A stretch of 64,000 bases of DNA from Brevibacillus brevis (GCF_001039275.2 NZ_CP030117.1:3658001-3722000), one strand, 5' to 3'. Numbered from the stretch's first letter, positions 1 through 6,995 are shown. Numbers and translations: made by a program. The notes: generated by a model not told the origin, from the letters alone.

Positions 1-647
1 TCCAATAAGACAATCACATCCTCCTCCTCGACGTAATAGATCGCATCCCGAAAAACAAGAAGAAAGTAAAACATCAACAGATGCTCGCTATCCTTGACGG
101 CCAGTCTCGATGAAACGGGGATACGTTTAGCAGCAAACTCCTTCATGACGATAAAATCAGCCTCGTTATCAACATCTAGCTTGCGCAAGACTGATTTTTG
201 TCCTACTTTCTCTTTTAAATCAGATGCCATTAAGCGAAAACTACTTTCCTGTACTCTCTCAAATCCGAACTTCGGATAAAAATCGAGTACGGTATCATTG
301 GCATACAAATAAATAAAATCGTATTCCTGCTCACATGTTTCAAGAATATGGTTCATCAATTTCGCTGCCAACCCTTGGTTGCGGTAAGCTGGATGCGTCA
401 TGACCGTTCCGATCTGAAGTGCCTGATAGTCCTTCCCATTGGATGTCACGATCATCTTACTGGCAGAAGCGTTAGCAATAACCTGATCCCCATCCAAATA
501 GGAATAGCAGACATAGCTGTCATTCCAGAAGCCCTTGTTATCCCATTCTCTAAAATCGAGCTGAAAGATCTGTTTGGCGAGGTCATGAAAGCTTTCCTTA
601 TATGTTTTGATATGCTTGTAGTCGCTAATCAATCGATATTCACTCAT
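1..647 (-). CDS. GNAT family N-acetyltransferase (3' end beyond window)
   Basis: Reading leftwards from an ATG at 647 there is an open frame to the window edge (about 215 codons), so the C-terminus is missing. The N-terminal 150 residues show the GNAT acetyl-CoA layout: a beta strand ending in LQIGTVMTHPAYRNQGLAAK, where the RNQGLA segment is the pyrophosphate-binding loop, then ILETCEQEYDFIYLYAND and FYPKFGFERV, the usual last strands and helix. A GGGAGG ribosome binding site lies just upstream. Such proteins acetylate an amine on a small molecule or protein; the substrate cannot be told from sequence. The extension after residue 150 suggests a two-domain GNAT. Confidence 0.85.
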   Translation of the reverse strand, partial: MSEYRLISDYKHIKTYKESFHDLAKQIFQLDFREWDNKGFWNDSYVCYSYLDGDQVIANASASKMIVTSNGKDYQALQIGTVMTHPAYRNQGLAAKLMNHILETCEQEYDFIYLYANDTVLDFYPKFGFERVQESSFRLMASDLKEKVGQKSVLRKLDVDNEADFIVMKEFAAKRIPVSSRLAVKDSEHLLMFYFLLVFRDAIYYVEEEDVIVLL

Positions 648-1164
648 GTAAAAACCTCCCATTCTGTTGTTTGTGCTGTCTGTTATCATTCATTTCTTTT
701 CAGCAATCCCTTCTTTCCAATAAAAAAGACCACAAGAAGAATTCTCTTCTCATGGTCAAATTTATCGTTGTAATGAAGATACCTATCCCAAACAGAATAG
801 ATATCATGCACAAACGTGAAATTTGTTTTGATGAGATATAATGCCTTCTAATCGCTCTTGAAAAAAGGTATAAAAAATAAACCAAGGGCACGCCCTTCAT
901 GTAACCTTTTCCCATATAAAATTCATTCGAATTTTACTTAGCGATTATCAGTTTCATCATATACAATCAAAACCTCTTTTCACATTAGATACCTTTACTA
1001 TATTGGACTTTCAAAAGGTTGTAAATGAGCATTCCATATCCGCTTACATTTTTGTAAGTATCGTTATACAAAAACGTCATTTTCTTATATAATTACAAAT
1101 ACTCCCTTTCCGAAAAGGGAAAAGGGACACCGTTTTTTAAATGGACCTCGAGGGGGGTGTACCA
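648..1164. other. AT-rich intergenic region
   Basis: No gene is supported here. The stretch holds one minus-strand terminator (728-757) and a C/G-run inverted repeat near 1103-1128. Two short open frames cross it but have no plausible ribosome binding site or recognisable protein. Confidence 0.5.
723..757 (-). terminator. Rho-independent terminator, minus strand
   Basis: An imperfect hairpin with GACC/GGTC outer arms and AGAAGA/TCTTCT inner arms is followed on the minus strand by a T run (A run at 723-727 on plus). No convincing minus-strand gene precedes it, so it may be left from a lost gene. Confidence 0.5.
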
Positions 1165-1260
1165 ATGGCGAATGCTCTCAATTTGCCACATACCGCAGCG
1201 GCTCATGCAAAGCCTAGAAATAGTGAGGCGATACTTTGCATGAGGTGGTCTTACGTTTAA
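1165..1260 (+). CDS. Possible 31-codon leader peptide
   Basis: An ATG at 1165 follows a strong purine run (GAGGGGGG) with seven bases between, and the frame stays open for 31 codons. The product begins MANALNLPHTAAAHAKPR and resembles nothing I recognise. It lies 90 bp upstream of the CD3324-type gene on the same strand, with a hairpin over that gene's ribosome binding site in between, so a leader role is possible. It could also be a chance frame. Confidence 0.35.
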   Translation: MANALNLPHTAAAHAKPRNSEAILCMRWSYV

Positions 1261-1312
1261 TCGAATCATCGCCTTCATTTGCGTATCTCATTTCCTATTT
1301 CTTGGCTTTGCC

Positions 1313-1340
1313 CCTTATTTGCCTATCTATAAATAAGGAG
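1313..1340 (+). promoter_or_regulatory. Hairpin overlapping the Shine-Dalgarno of the CD3324-type gene
   Basis: CCTTATTT (1313-1320) and AAATAAGG (1331-1338) form a perfect 8-bp stem with a 10-base loop. The right arm contains most of the AAGGAG (1335-1340) that serves the ATG at 1350, so the stem could hide the ribosome binding site. Function is inferred only. Confidence 0.35.
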
Positions 1341-1349
1341 CGAGCAGAA

Positions 1350-1613
1350 ATGAAATGTGTGAAAGCAAATTTAATCCTTCCTGAATCGTTACTTGCAGAA
1401 ATTCAAAAGTACGTGCAAGGAGAAACCATTTATATTCCAAAGACAAAAGTAACCCATCAAAAATGGGGGACGCGCACAGGCGGGAGAAAACTCCTGGATG
1501 AGCGGAATACGGCTATTAAAAGCAGTTTTCGGGCTGGGACGGCTATTTCTCAGTTAGCGGAGGAATACTTTTTGTCTACAGAGACGATTAAAAAAATCGT
1601 GTATACCAAATAG
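1350..1613 (+). CDS. CD3324-family small DNA-binding protein
   Basis: An 87-residue protein from the ATG at 1350, preferred over an in-frame upstream start because AAGGAG lies at 1335-1340. The N-terminal half (VKANLILPESLLAEIQKYV) and the middle segment KWGTRTGGRKLLDERN match the CD3324 family of clostridia and bacilli. The C-terminal SQLAEEYFLSTETIKKIVY reads as a helix-turn-helix, related to Mor-type activators. Probably a small transcription regulator with unknown targets. A strong terminator follows, so it is monocistronic. Confidence 0.75.
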   Translation: MKCVKANLILPESLLAEIQKYVQGETIYIPKTKVTHQKWGTRTGGRKLLDERNTAIKSSFRAGTAISQLAEEYFLSTETIKKIVYTK

Positions 1614-1624
1614 ACGTTTATTAA

Positions 1625-1664
1625 GCACTGACGACCTTTCCATTCAGGTTGTCAGTGCTTTTTT
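1625..1664 (+). terminator. Rho-independent terminator
   Basis: Thirteen-base arms (GCACTGACGACCT and AGGTTGTCAGTGC, one wobble pair) with a short loop, followed by six T. It ends the CD3324-type gene. Confidence 0.9.
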
Positions 1665-1770
1665 ATGGCGAGTTTTTTTGGGAAATGTCCTTTCCCTTTC
1701 TCCTTTCTTGCAAACACACTAAAGTAAAGAGGAACCCACCTTACAAGACAGAAACAGGAGGAACCGCAAC

Positions 1771-2409
1771 ATGGAACCTTTTATCCATACGCATCAGTAT
1801 CACTTCATTAAATCGCGTGTTCAAGCAATCATGAACGCCTATGCGACCAGTACAGATGTCAACGTGATTCGGGCTCGCAAAGAAATTGCCCATGAAGAAA
1901 TCTTTCAGTTGTTCCCGAACATGACAGAAGAACAAAAAGAAATTTTGCATCCGATTGATTCGATTAAAGAAAAGGCAGAAGGAAAGCAGTTTTTGCAGCA
2001 GCTTTCACCGTTTGTGATTCCATTCCCTGCTCTCACAGAGACTTCCATTAAGAAGCTCTTTCCTAAAGTAAAGAAGCTTAAAGTCTCGAATTTAGCTGAG
2101 ATCGATTTTTCAGAAATCTCTTATGTGAGCTGGCTAGACACTGCGACGGAAAAGAAGTATATTGTCGCTTACCACGAAGGAAAACTGATCGGCATTCACG
2201 GACAGTTTACAAACGTAAATAAAAAAGGCGTTTGTGCGCTCTGTAATCGCTTTGAGGAACTCGGCATGTTCGTCCTCGAAGCCAAAGGTTCTGGAGATGG
2301 AACGTATTTGAAAAAAGGAAACTACATTTGCCAAGACAGTGTGACATGCAATCAAAATATGATTTCGCTGGATAAGTTAAATGATTTTATCTCGCTGATG
2401 GTGAAGTAA
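1771..2409 (+). CDS. Elongation factor G-binding protein, FusB/FusC family
   Basis: A 212-residue protein, close to the 213 of staphylococcal FusB. The N-terminal half is a helical bundle; the C-terminal half is a treble-clef zinc finger with candidate ligands CALC near residue 152, H130-H135 region histidines, and CQDSVTC near residue 184. FusB-type proteins bind EF-G and release it from the ribosome when fusidic acid stalls it. Chromosomal homologues in bacilli may give low-level resistance or serve a housekeeping role. An AGGAGG ribosome binding site precedes the ATG and a terminator follows, so it is a single-gene unit. Confidence 0.85.
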   Translation: MEPFIHTHQYHFIKSRVQAIMNAYATSTDVNVIRARKEIAHEEIFQLFPNMTEEQKEILHPIDSIKEKAEGKQFLQQLSPFVIPFPALTETSIKKLFPKVKKLKVSNLAEIDFSEISYVSWLDTATEKKYIVAYHEGKLIGIHGQFTNVNKKGVCALCNRFEELGMFVLEAKGSGDGTYLKKGNYICQDSVTCNQNMISLDKLNDFISLMVK

Positions 2410-2425
2410 ATCTGCAACGAAAATG

Positions 2426-2462
2426 AAAAAGCCGCCGGGTCTCCATCCCAGGCGGCCTTTTC
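2426..2462. terminator. Bidirectional terminator
   Basis: GCCGCCGGG and CCCAGGCGGC form a GC-rich hairpin at 2431-2456 with T runs on both strands. It ends the FusB-type gene on plus and the SRPBCC gene on minus. Confidence 0.9.
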
Positions 2463-2472
2463 GATATGTCCC

Positions 2473-2988
2473 TCACTTGATCTCGTACAGACTCTCTTCC
2501 AAACGATCCCACGTTTGGGTGATGCCCTCTAGCATGCCCATGTCCATGACAGTTTTGAGGGCTTCCGCAGATACATATTCAGAACGGCTGACCAGCTTCG
2601 TCTTGCCACCTAGATCGATGAACTCCATCATAACCTCTGTCGAAGGCATAGTATCATTGGTGTTGCCTTCTGCATCTGAAAAGTAATCGGTATAAATGAT
2701 TTTCTCTGGCTCAACCATTTCCTTATAAACGCCTTTGCCCCAAGATTCCATGCCGTAAAAATCACCTTGATTCTTATCTACACATTTCATGCAGTAGTGC
2801 CAAACACCGCCTGGACGGAAATCGACATTACAAACCGGGAGTTCCCAGCCTTTCGGTCCCCACCAACGCTTGAGATGCTCAGGCTCTTTAAACATCTTGA
2901 ACACGAGCTCTCTGGGCGCGTCAAATACACGCTCCAGTACCAACACCCGCTCGTTCTCTACCCTTGAAACCATTGTGTTTCTTGACAT
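2473..2988 (-). CDS. SRPBCC/AHSA1-domain protein
   Basis: A 171-residue single-domain protein of the activator-of-Hsp90-ATPase-like (START/Bet v1) fold. The opening VLERVFDAPRELVFKMF, then HLKRWWGPKGW, and the closing GMLEGITQTWDRLEE are typical of this class. These proteins form a hydrophobic pocket, and the ligand here is unknown. It lies 31 bp downstream of an ArsR-type regulator in the same direction. This is a very common bacterial pair in which the regulator probably controls both genes. Confidence 0.9.
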   Translation of the reverse strand: MSRNTMVSRVENERVLVLERVFDAPRELVFKMFKEPEHLKRWWGPKGWELPVCNVDFRPGGVWHYCMKCVDKNQGDFYGMESWGKGVYKEMVEPEKIIYTDYFSDAEGNTNDTMPSTEVMMEFIDLGGKTKLVSRSEYVSAEALKTVMDMGMLEGITQTWDRLEESLYEIK

Positions 2989-3019
2989 AGTAATTCCTCC
3001 TCATTCATTTGAATGGCTC

Positions 3020-3373
3020 TCAAGTATTTTCCTTATTCTGCAATTCCCGCAAATAGTCTTCCAGATTATCGAATCTTTCTTCCATGACACGCTGGAATGA
3101 CTTCACCCAAGAATCCAGCGCTCGGAAGGGCTCGGGCCTGAGTTTGTAAATTCGGCGATTGGCCTCGGCCTTCACATCCACGATCCCGTTATCACTAAGC
3201 ACCTTCAAATGCTTCGAGGCTTGGGGCTGGCGAAGCCCCAGTTGGTCTGCGATTTCCCCCACAGTTAGAGGACCGTCGCGCAAAAGTTCGACGATTTTAA
3301 TACGATTCGGTTCAGCCAAAGCACTCAGCGTCGCCATGTCCATGCCCGGATTCATCCCTGACATGTCACTCAC
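3020..3373 (-). CDS. ArsR/SmtB-family transcriptional regulator
   Basis: A 117-residue winged helix-turn-helix protein. The segment LAEPNRIKIVELLRDGPLTV and the recognition-helix region LRQPQASKHLKVLSDNGIV are diagnostic of the ArsR fold. The metal-binding cysteine box of true arsenic or zinc sensors is absent, so it probably responds to a non-metal signal. It is first in a two-gene unit with the SRPBCC protein. The ATG start follows a GAGGTGAG ribosome binding site. Confidence 0.9.
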   Translation of the reverse strand: MSDMSGMNPGMDMATLSALAEPNRIKIVELLRDGPLTVGEIADQLGLRQPQASKHLKVLSDNGIVDVKAEANRRIYKLRPEPFRALDSWVKSFQRVMEERFDNLEDYLRELQNKENT

Positions 3374-3503
3374 CTCGTTACATAATGGATTCTACGTTCC
3401 TCTCATCCCCTTCAGCGTTATTGTGATCATCTTGTTAGGTAAAATATACACCGAAGAGAATATTCCTGTAAAGGAATATTTAAAGATTTTTTCAGATCAT
3501 TTG

Positions 3504-3524
3504 TTAGTGATTAATCAATAACTA
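3504..3524. promoter_or_regulatory. Operator-like palindrome (copy 1 of 4)
   Basis: TTAGTGATTAATCAATAACT contains the palindrome TGATTAATCA and matches sites around the TetR gene. This copy lies beyond the 3' end of the epimerase gene and upstream of the ArsR gene. Confidence 0.55.
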
Positions 3525-3535
3525 CCAGCTATCAT

Positions 3536-4501
3536 TTATTTCATGGAAGTACGATTCTGTAAATCTTTGATCGTTGCCGTAATACCCTCCTCGAAATTGG
3601 TTACTGGGATCGGTCCAATAAGCCGTTCATATTTTTCTCCGCTAAGGATCAATGGTTTTTCGGTTAAGTATAGCATCTCGACAACCTCCTTCATCACCGG
3701 GACGAACATCCCCAGCAAAGACAAACCAATTTTCCCAAGAGGAATGACAGGTTTCACGGTGCCACTTGCTTTTTGGGCGATTCGGACGATGTCTCGACCG
3801 GAAATGATGCCTCCACCTGGAATGTGCCAGTTTTGTCCATAGGCAAACTCTCGACTGGCCAACTCTACAATCATCTTCGCCGCATCCGGCAAGTAAACAA
3901 ACTCGCGAGGAACATGCATATTCCCAATGAAAAGCCCCGGTTTTCCAACCGCAATTGCCTCGAGTGTGGAACCCAAATACGATGCCTGATTAGCAGTAGG
4001 TCCGTAATAATCCGGTAATCTGACAATCATCGTTCGTGCATGATCCCAGCGACTGCTAAACAGCATCTGTTCAAATGCCAGCCTGATTTTTCCTTTCTTC
4101 GTATGCGGTTGCTTTGGATGCTCCTCCGTCACTGGTTCCATCTGCTTTCTCCCGTATGGATAAATGCCGTCTACCGCAACAACCTTCAAACCTCTCTTAT
4201 TGGCGGCTTCCATGATCGCTTCGCCAAGTGGGATCAGCTTATTTACCATCTCGTGATAAGGGACGTTTGCACAATGGAATAGTACATCCGCTCCCTCCGA
4301 TGCTACTACGATGTCTTGAGACCGGAATGCATCCCCGACGGCCAGTGACAAATGTTCTGGATTCCCCAGCTCTGACGCCATTTGCTCTAGCTTTTGTAGA
4401 GAACGCCCAAAAGCAATCGTTTCAACCCCTCGATTGATAAGCTCCGCCAAAATTGCCGCTCCCGTTCCGCCTGTCGCCCCGACTACAATCGCTTTTTTCA
4501 T
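3536..4501 (-). CDS. NAD(P)-binding epimerase/dehydratase-like protein
   Basis: A 321-residue Rossmann protein of the extended SDR (NAD-dependent epimerase) class. Residues 1-20 read MKKAIVVGATGGTGAAILAE with the dinucleotide-binding glycines; later come DVLFHCANVPYHEM, the usual strand-4 region, and MIVRLPDYYGP. The classical YxxxK catalytic pair is not obvious, so an atypical SDR is likely. The ATG at 4501 has GTGGAG nine bases upstream and is preferred over in-frame ATGs at 4510 and 4543. It lies downstream of a TetR gene on the same strand, with two operator-like palindromes in the gap, so it is probably the repressor's target. Confidence 0.85.
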   Translation of the reverse strand: MKKAIVVGATGGTGAAILAELINRGVETIAFGRSLQKLEQMASELGNPEHLSLAVGDAFRSQDIVVASEGADVLFHCANVPYHEMVNKLIPLGEAIMEAANKRGLKVVAVDGIYPYGRKQMEPVTEEHPKQPHTKKGKIRLAFEQMLFSSRWDHARTMIVRLPDYYGPTANQASYLGSTLEAIAVGKPGLFIGNMHVPREFVYLPDAAKMIVELASREFAYGQNWHIPGGGIISGRDIVRIAQKASGTVKPVIPLGKIGLSLLGMFVPVMKEVVEMLYLTEKPLILSGEKYERLIGPIPVTNFEEGITATIKDLQNRTSMK

Positions 4502-4527
4502 TGGGATCATCTCCACTCGTTTTATTT

Positions 4528-4543
4528 GTGATTGATCAATCAC
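4528..4543. promoter_or_regulatory. TetR operator candidate (copy 2 of 4)
   Basis: GTGATTGATCAATCAC is a perfect 16-bp palindrome in the 111-bp gap between the TetR gene and the epimerase gene. It lies just upstream of the epimerase ribosome binding site, where repressor binding could block transcription. Confidence 0.7.
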
Positions 4544-4566
4544 TAACTAATTTGAACTATAACTCG

Positions 4567-4592
4567 TTAGTTAGTGATTAGTCAATAACTAA
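4567..4592. promoter_or_regulatory. TetR operator candidate (copy 3 of 4)
   Basis: A 26-bp imperfect palindrome with TTAGTTA/TAACTAA outer arms around GTGATTAGTCAAT, 24 bp from copy 2. The two copies share the GTGATT core. Confidence 0.65.
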
Positions 4593-4612
4593 TTGTCGAA
4601 ACTTTTTCTCCG

Positions 4613-5119
4613 CTACACCTCCATCAATTCCGGCATGCCTAAAGCTGCTGAAATATTACACAGCATTCCTCTTGCCAGGAAAATAAGCGTTCTCTCTTCT
4701 GGGCTCGCGATGCCCGCTTCACGAAAAGCTGTTAGGACGATCTGACGAGCCTCCCGAAACCCTTCGCGCATTGCCTCTCGAATCGAAGGCTCTTGAATCG
4801 TCTGGGACTGCATTTGAAGAAGTATCTCATTTTGATGGGAAGCCAAAATCTTTTCATATGCCTTGATTAAATCTGTTTCCAATTGCTCTTTAGATGCGGA
4901 CTCCACAACGAGACGGAAAGAGTCTATGATCCGCTCCCACGACGCCTCCAAGGCTGCCTGTAACAAAGCTTCCTTCGAAGCAAAAAACTTGAAAATATAC
5001 GGCTGAGAAATCTTTGCACGCTCTGCCACTTGCGCTGTTGTTGCCCGGAAATATCCGATTTCAGCAAAGACTTCAATGGCAGCAGAAATGATTTCCGTTT
5101 TTCGATTGACTGACGTCAT
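4613..5119 (-). CDS. TetR/AcrR-family repressor
   Basis: A 168-residue protein. The N-terminal 50 residues are the TetR DNA-binding domain: IISAAIEVFAEIGYFRATTA, then the recognition helix region AKISQPYIFKFFASKEALLQ. The C-terminal 110 residues are a helical ligand-binding and dimer domain too variable to identify the ligand. Shorter than average for the family (190-210). Palindromes lie before its own gene and before the epimerase gene, so autoregulation plus control of the epimerase is likely. GGGAGG precedes the ATG by nine bases. Confidence 0.9.
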   Translation of the reverse strand: MTSVNRKTEIISAAIEVFAEIGYFRATTAQVAERAKISQPYIFKFFASKEALLQAALEASWERIIDSFRLVVESASKEQLETDLIKAYEKILASHQNEILLQMQSQTIQEPSIREAMREGFREARQIVLTAFREAGIASPEERTLIFLARGMLCNISAALGMPELMEV

Positions 5120-5136
5120 TGCAAGATCGCCTCCCT

Positions 5137-5155
5137 TTTAGTGATTAATCAATAA
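5137..5155. promoter_or_regulatory. TetR operator candidate (copy 4 of 4)
   Basis: GTGATTAATCAATAA with the core palindrome TGATTAATCA lies about 20 bp upstream of the TetR start codon, in autoregulatory position. Confidence 0.65.
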
Positions 5156-5452
5156 TACCGATTATACGTCAGTTTGTGATGAGTTTCAAATACCCTATAT
5201 CACTCTTCTTAAACGCTCGGTCATGATTAGCTGCTGATTCAAGTTAGCGATCATCGAACGATAATTTTTACATTGTCGCAGATATCAGTCAGCATGCAAC
5301 AATTTCCCCTCTCTGTTATCACAATTCGTAGTTTAATAACTACGACATCGACGTATTTTCTGAATTTTTGGTATTTTGTATGTTAATTAGAGCGCGCGTG
5401 TGTTACTATTAAAGCGAAAGTTTTATTTTTCCATTTCAGGAGGTGAATAACA

Positions 5453-5551
5453 ATGTTAAAGAAATTACTTCAAAAAATTGGTGCTAACTCAATCCGCCCA
5501 TGCCCACGGGAGTGTATACCAGCAGGAAAACATTGCATGTGTCCCGCGTAA
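5453..5551 (+). CDS. Four-cysteine small peptide A (32 aa)
   Basis: An ATG at 5453 follows AGGAGGTGAATAACA, a near-ideal ribosome binding site, and a terminator follows the stop codon. The 32-residue product opens with a basic amphipathic stretch, MLKKLLQKIGAN, and ends in a cysteine-rich tail with Cys17, Cys21, Cys28 and Cys30, giving C-x3-C-x6-C-x-C-P. A second gene at 6530 encodes a peptide with the same layout and the same cysteine spacing, which argues strongly that both are real. The product may be a secreted or modified bioactive peptide or a metal-binding peptide. I do not recognise the family. Confidence 0.75.
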   Translation: MLKKLLQKIGANSIRPCPRECIPAGKHCMCPA

Positions 5552-5570
5552 TATTAGATAGTACTTAAAA

Positions 5571-5615
5571 AGACCGTCCCAACAGCTATGTGCGCCGCAG
5601 AGGGATGGTCTTTTT
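5571..5615 (+). terminator. Rho-independent terminator
   Basis: AGACCGTCCC and GGGATGGTCT pair with one wobble; five T follow. It ends peptide gene A. Confidence 0.85.
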
Positions 5616-5751
5616 CCGTCTACCTATCATCCTAATTTCGTTCGTTTTTTATACCGGAACACTGTACACAATGGTTGGATACGTTCCGCTACATGAGCAG
5701 CTCACCGCGGTAAACTTTTTTGGGAAGTCAAACTTACTAGGGGGAAGATTT

Positions 5752-5889
5752 ATGAAAAAATTTGCTCTGTTTGGTATTGCTACTGCATTATTTCTATCGC
5801 TTTCATTACCTGGTGTTAGCAGCGCAAAAGAACAACGTGTACCATGTGAAGCTGACGGGTATTGCGGATGGCCGATTTATAGCGTTTAA
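5752..5889 (+). CDS. Small secreted two-cysteine peptide (45 aa)
   Basis: An ATG at 5752 with GGGGGAAG six bases upstream; a longer in-frame reading from 5590 lacks a ribosome binding site and crosses the previous terminator. Residues 1-27 are a textbook signal peptide (KK, hydrophobic core LFGIATALFLSLSL, cleavage after VSSA). The remaining 18 or so residues, KEQRVPCEADGYCGWPIYSV, carry two cysteines five residues apart that could form a disulfide loop. It sits between the two four-cysteine peptide genes, with its own terminator. Function unknown; a secreted signal or antimicrobial peptide is possible. Confidence 0.7.
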   Translation: MKKFALFGIATALFLSLSLPGVSSAKEQRVPCEADGYCGWPIYSV

Positions 5890-5948
5890 TCCCAATCATT
5901 TTTAAAGACTGAGATGAACTTGTAAATTTGCAGCGTTATTTAATTCAA

Positions 5949-5990
5949 ACATCATGCACCGACTGTAACTATCGGTATGATGTTTTTCTT
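5949..5990 (+). terminator. Rho-independent terminator
   Basis: ACATCAT/ATGATGT outer arms with CCGA/TCGG inner arms, then a T run. It ends the small secreted peptide gene. Confidence 0.8.
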
Positions 5991-6160
5991 TTTTTCATTT
6001 GTTAAATCACGAGCAACTAATTTGTGACAAAACCATATATGGATTGAAGAGTTCAATTGCCATTTGTAAAAGAACTAGTTTCATTTTCATTCTCTATGGA
6101 ATCGTTTTGTCTGTGTTCTTCGTCTCAATAAACAAACGTTTTTTGCAGGGAGAAGAAAGT

Positions 6161-6391
6161 ATGAAAAGTCTTTTGAAAATGTTGATTGGTTTCGCCTTTG
6201 CTTTTTGGTTCTTTATTCATTGGGCCTGTAAATCGCTTCTTTCAAGTGATATTCCAGTAACCATTTCGACCTGGGACACGATCCTTTTCTCTTTCAGTTA
6301 TCTCGTCTCTACGGTAGTAGCTCTTATCTATGTCAGGCTCACGCATCATGGAAAAATACATATGGAGCGATCATGTTCTTTTCGATTTTGA
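6161..6391 (+). CDS. Small two-helix membrane protein (76 aa)
   Basis: The ATG at 6161 has GGGAGAAG upstream and is chosen over an upstream in-frame start at 5999. The product has two hydrophobic segments, roughly residues 6-26 (MLIGFAFAFWFFIHWACKSL) and 42-60 (ILFSFSYLVSTVVALIYV), and a basic C-terminal tail. No family recognised. It lies between the small peptide genes on the same strand; a role as immunity or export partner is only a guess. Confidence 0.55.
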   Translation: MKSLLKMLIGFAFAFWFFIHWACKSLLSSDIPVTISTWDTILFSFSYLVSTVVALIYVRLTHHGKIHMERSCSFRF

Positions 6392-6529
6392 TGCAGCGTA
6401 AATCTCCGAATACCAGCTTGAAACTATGACACCGGACACAATATATGAAATAAAATTCATGTTCTTATAATCACTTACTCACGATAAGATGGTGATACAT
6501 GGAAATGTCTATCAGGGAGGTGAATGATC

Positions 6530-6631
6530 ATGCTGAAGAAGCTCATGAAAATGTTAGGTTCAAATTATTCAGTTGAGCCTTGCGGAGACTCATGCATTAT
6601 TTATCATGGCAGATGCTTATGCCCTTGGTAG
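6530..6631 (+). CDS. Four-cysteine small peptide B (33 aa)
   Basis: An ATG at 6530 follows GGGAGGTGAATGATC. The product is a paralogue of peptide A: it opens MLKKLMKMLGSN and has Cys18, Cys22, Cys29 and Cys31, again C-x3-C-x6-C-x-C-P, ending in Pro-Trp. The residues between the cysteines differ almost completely from peptide A while the spacing is fixed, which suggests a conserved fold or cross-link pattern. An imperfect hairpin with a T run follows. No dedicated modification enzyme is adjacent. Confidence 0.75.
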   Translation: MLKKLMKMLGSNYSVEPCGDSCIIYHGRCLCPW

Positions 6632-6662
6632 AGGCAGCTACGCTTCAAAAAGGCAATCCTAA

Positions 6663-6700
6663 ATGCCATGACCTGAATGAGGCTAAGGCATAGCTTTTTT
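6663..6700 (+). terminator. Probable terminator
   Basis: Imperfect hairpin (ATGCC...ACCT with AGG...GGCAT) followed by six T at 6695-6700, downstream of peptide gene B. Confidence 0.6.
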
Positions 6701-6803
6701 CGTCGTGTATCCCCCTGCTGAAATAACATTCTTGAACTGTTGGACATGACAAGTGACAGTTTGTTGCATGCCCAAATTTTCCACTTACTGTGATATCGCC
6801 CTT

Positions 6804-6830
6804 ACATAGCTCCTCAGTTTGCATAGCTTG
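6804..6830 (+). promoter_or_regulatory. Sigma-K-like promoter of YjcZ-type gene 1
   Basis: ACATAG, 12 bases, then CATAGCTTG. This gives the sigma-K pattern AC, 16 bases, CATAnnnT. The same block with identical spacing precedes the second YjcZ-like gene at 18462-18488, which supports it as a mother-cell promoter. Confidence 0.6.
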
Positions 6831-6871
6831 AGTTTGAGGTTATTCCTCATACACTTGAAGGGGTGATATCG

Positions 6872-6958
6872 ATGGGATTCTTTGACGACAATTTTGCTTT
6901 AGTTTTAGTTCTTTTCGTTTTATTAACAATTGTTGCTTGCAGTTGTGATGAGTGCTAA
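6872..6958 (+). CDS. YjcZ-like small sporulation protein (28 aa), copy 1
   Basis: GAAGGGGTGATATCG precedes the ATG. The product is a single membrane helix: short polar start MGFFDDN, hydrophobic core FALVLVLFVLLTIVA, then CSCDEC. This matches the YjcZ/YqfT-type family of tiny bacillar sporulation proteins (core FALIVVLFILLIIVG). A paralogue lies at 18530. Both are followed by the same GGGCGGCT...AGCTGCCC hairpin. Three cysteines in the last six residues are unusual. Confidence 0.75.
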   Translation: MGFFDDNFALVLVLFVLLTIVACSCDEC

Positions 6959-6975
6959 TTTCTGTCCAATGTTAT

Positions 6976-6995
6976 GGGCGGCTAAGCTGCCCTCT
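6976..6995 (+). terminator. Probable terminator
   Basis: GGGCGGCT and AGCTGCCC hairpin followed by a T-rich stretch, as after the paralogue at 18613. Confidence 0.6.

Noticed and set aside
700-915. 71-codon minus-strand frame near the GNAT gene
   Set aside because: Crosses a clear terminator hairpin and shows no family likeness.
3159-3521. 120-codon plus-strand frame opposite the ArsR gene
   Set aside because: Antisense shadow of a clear ArsR coding sequence; no ribosome binding site and no protein-like pattern.
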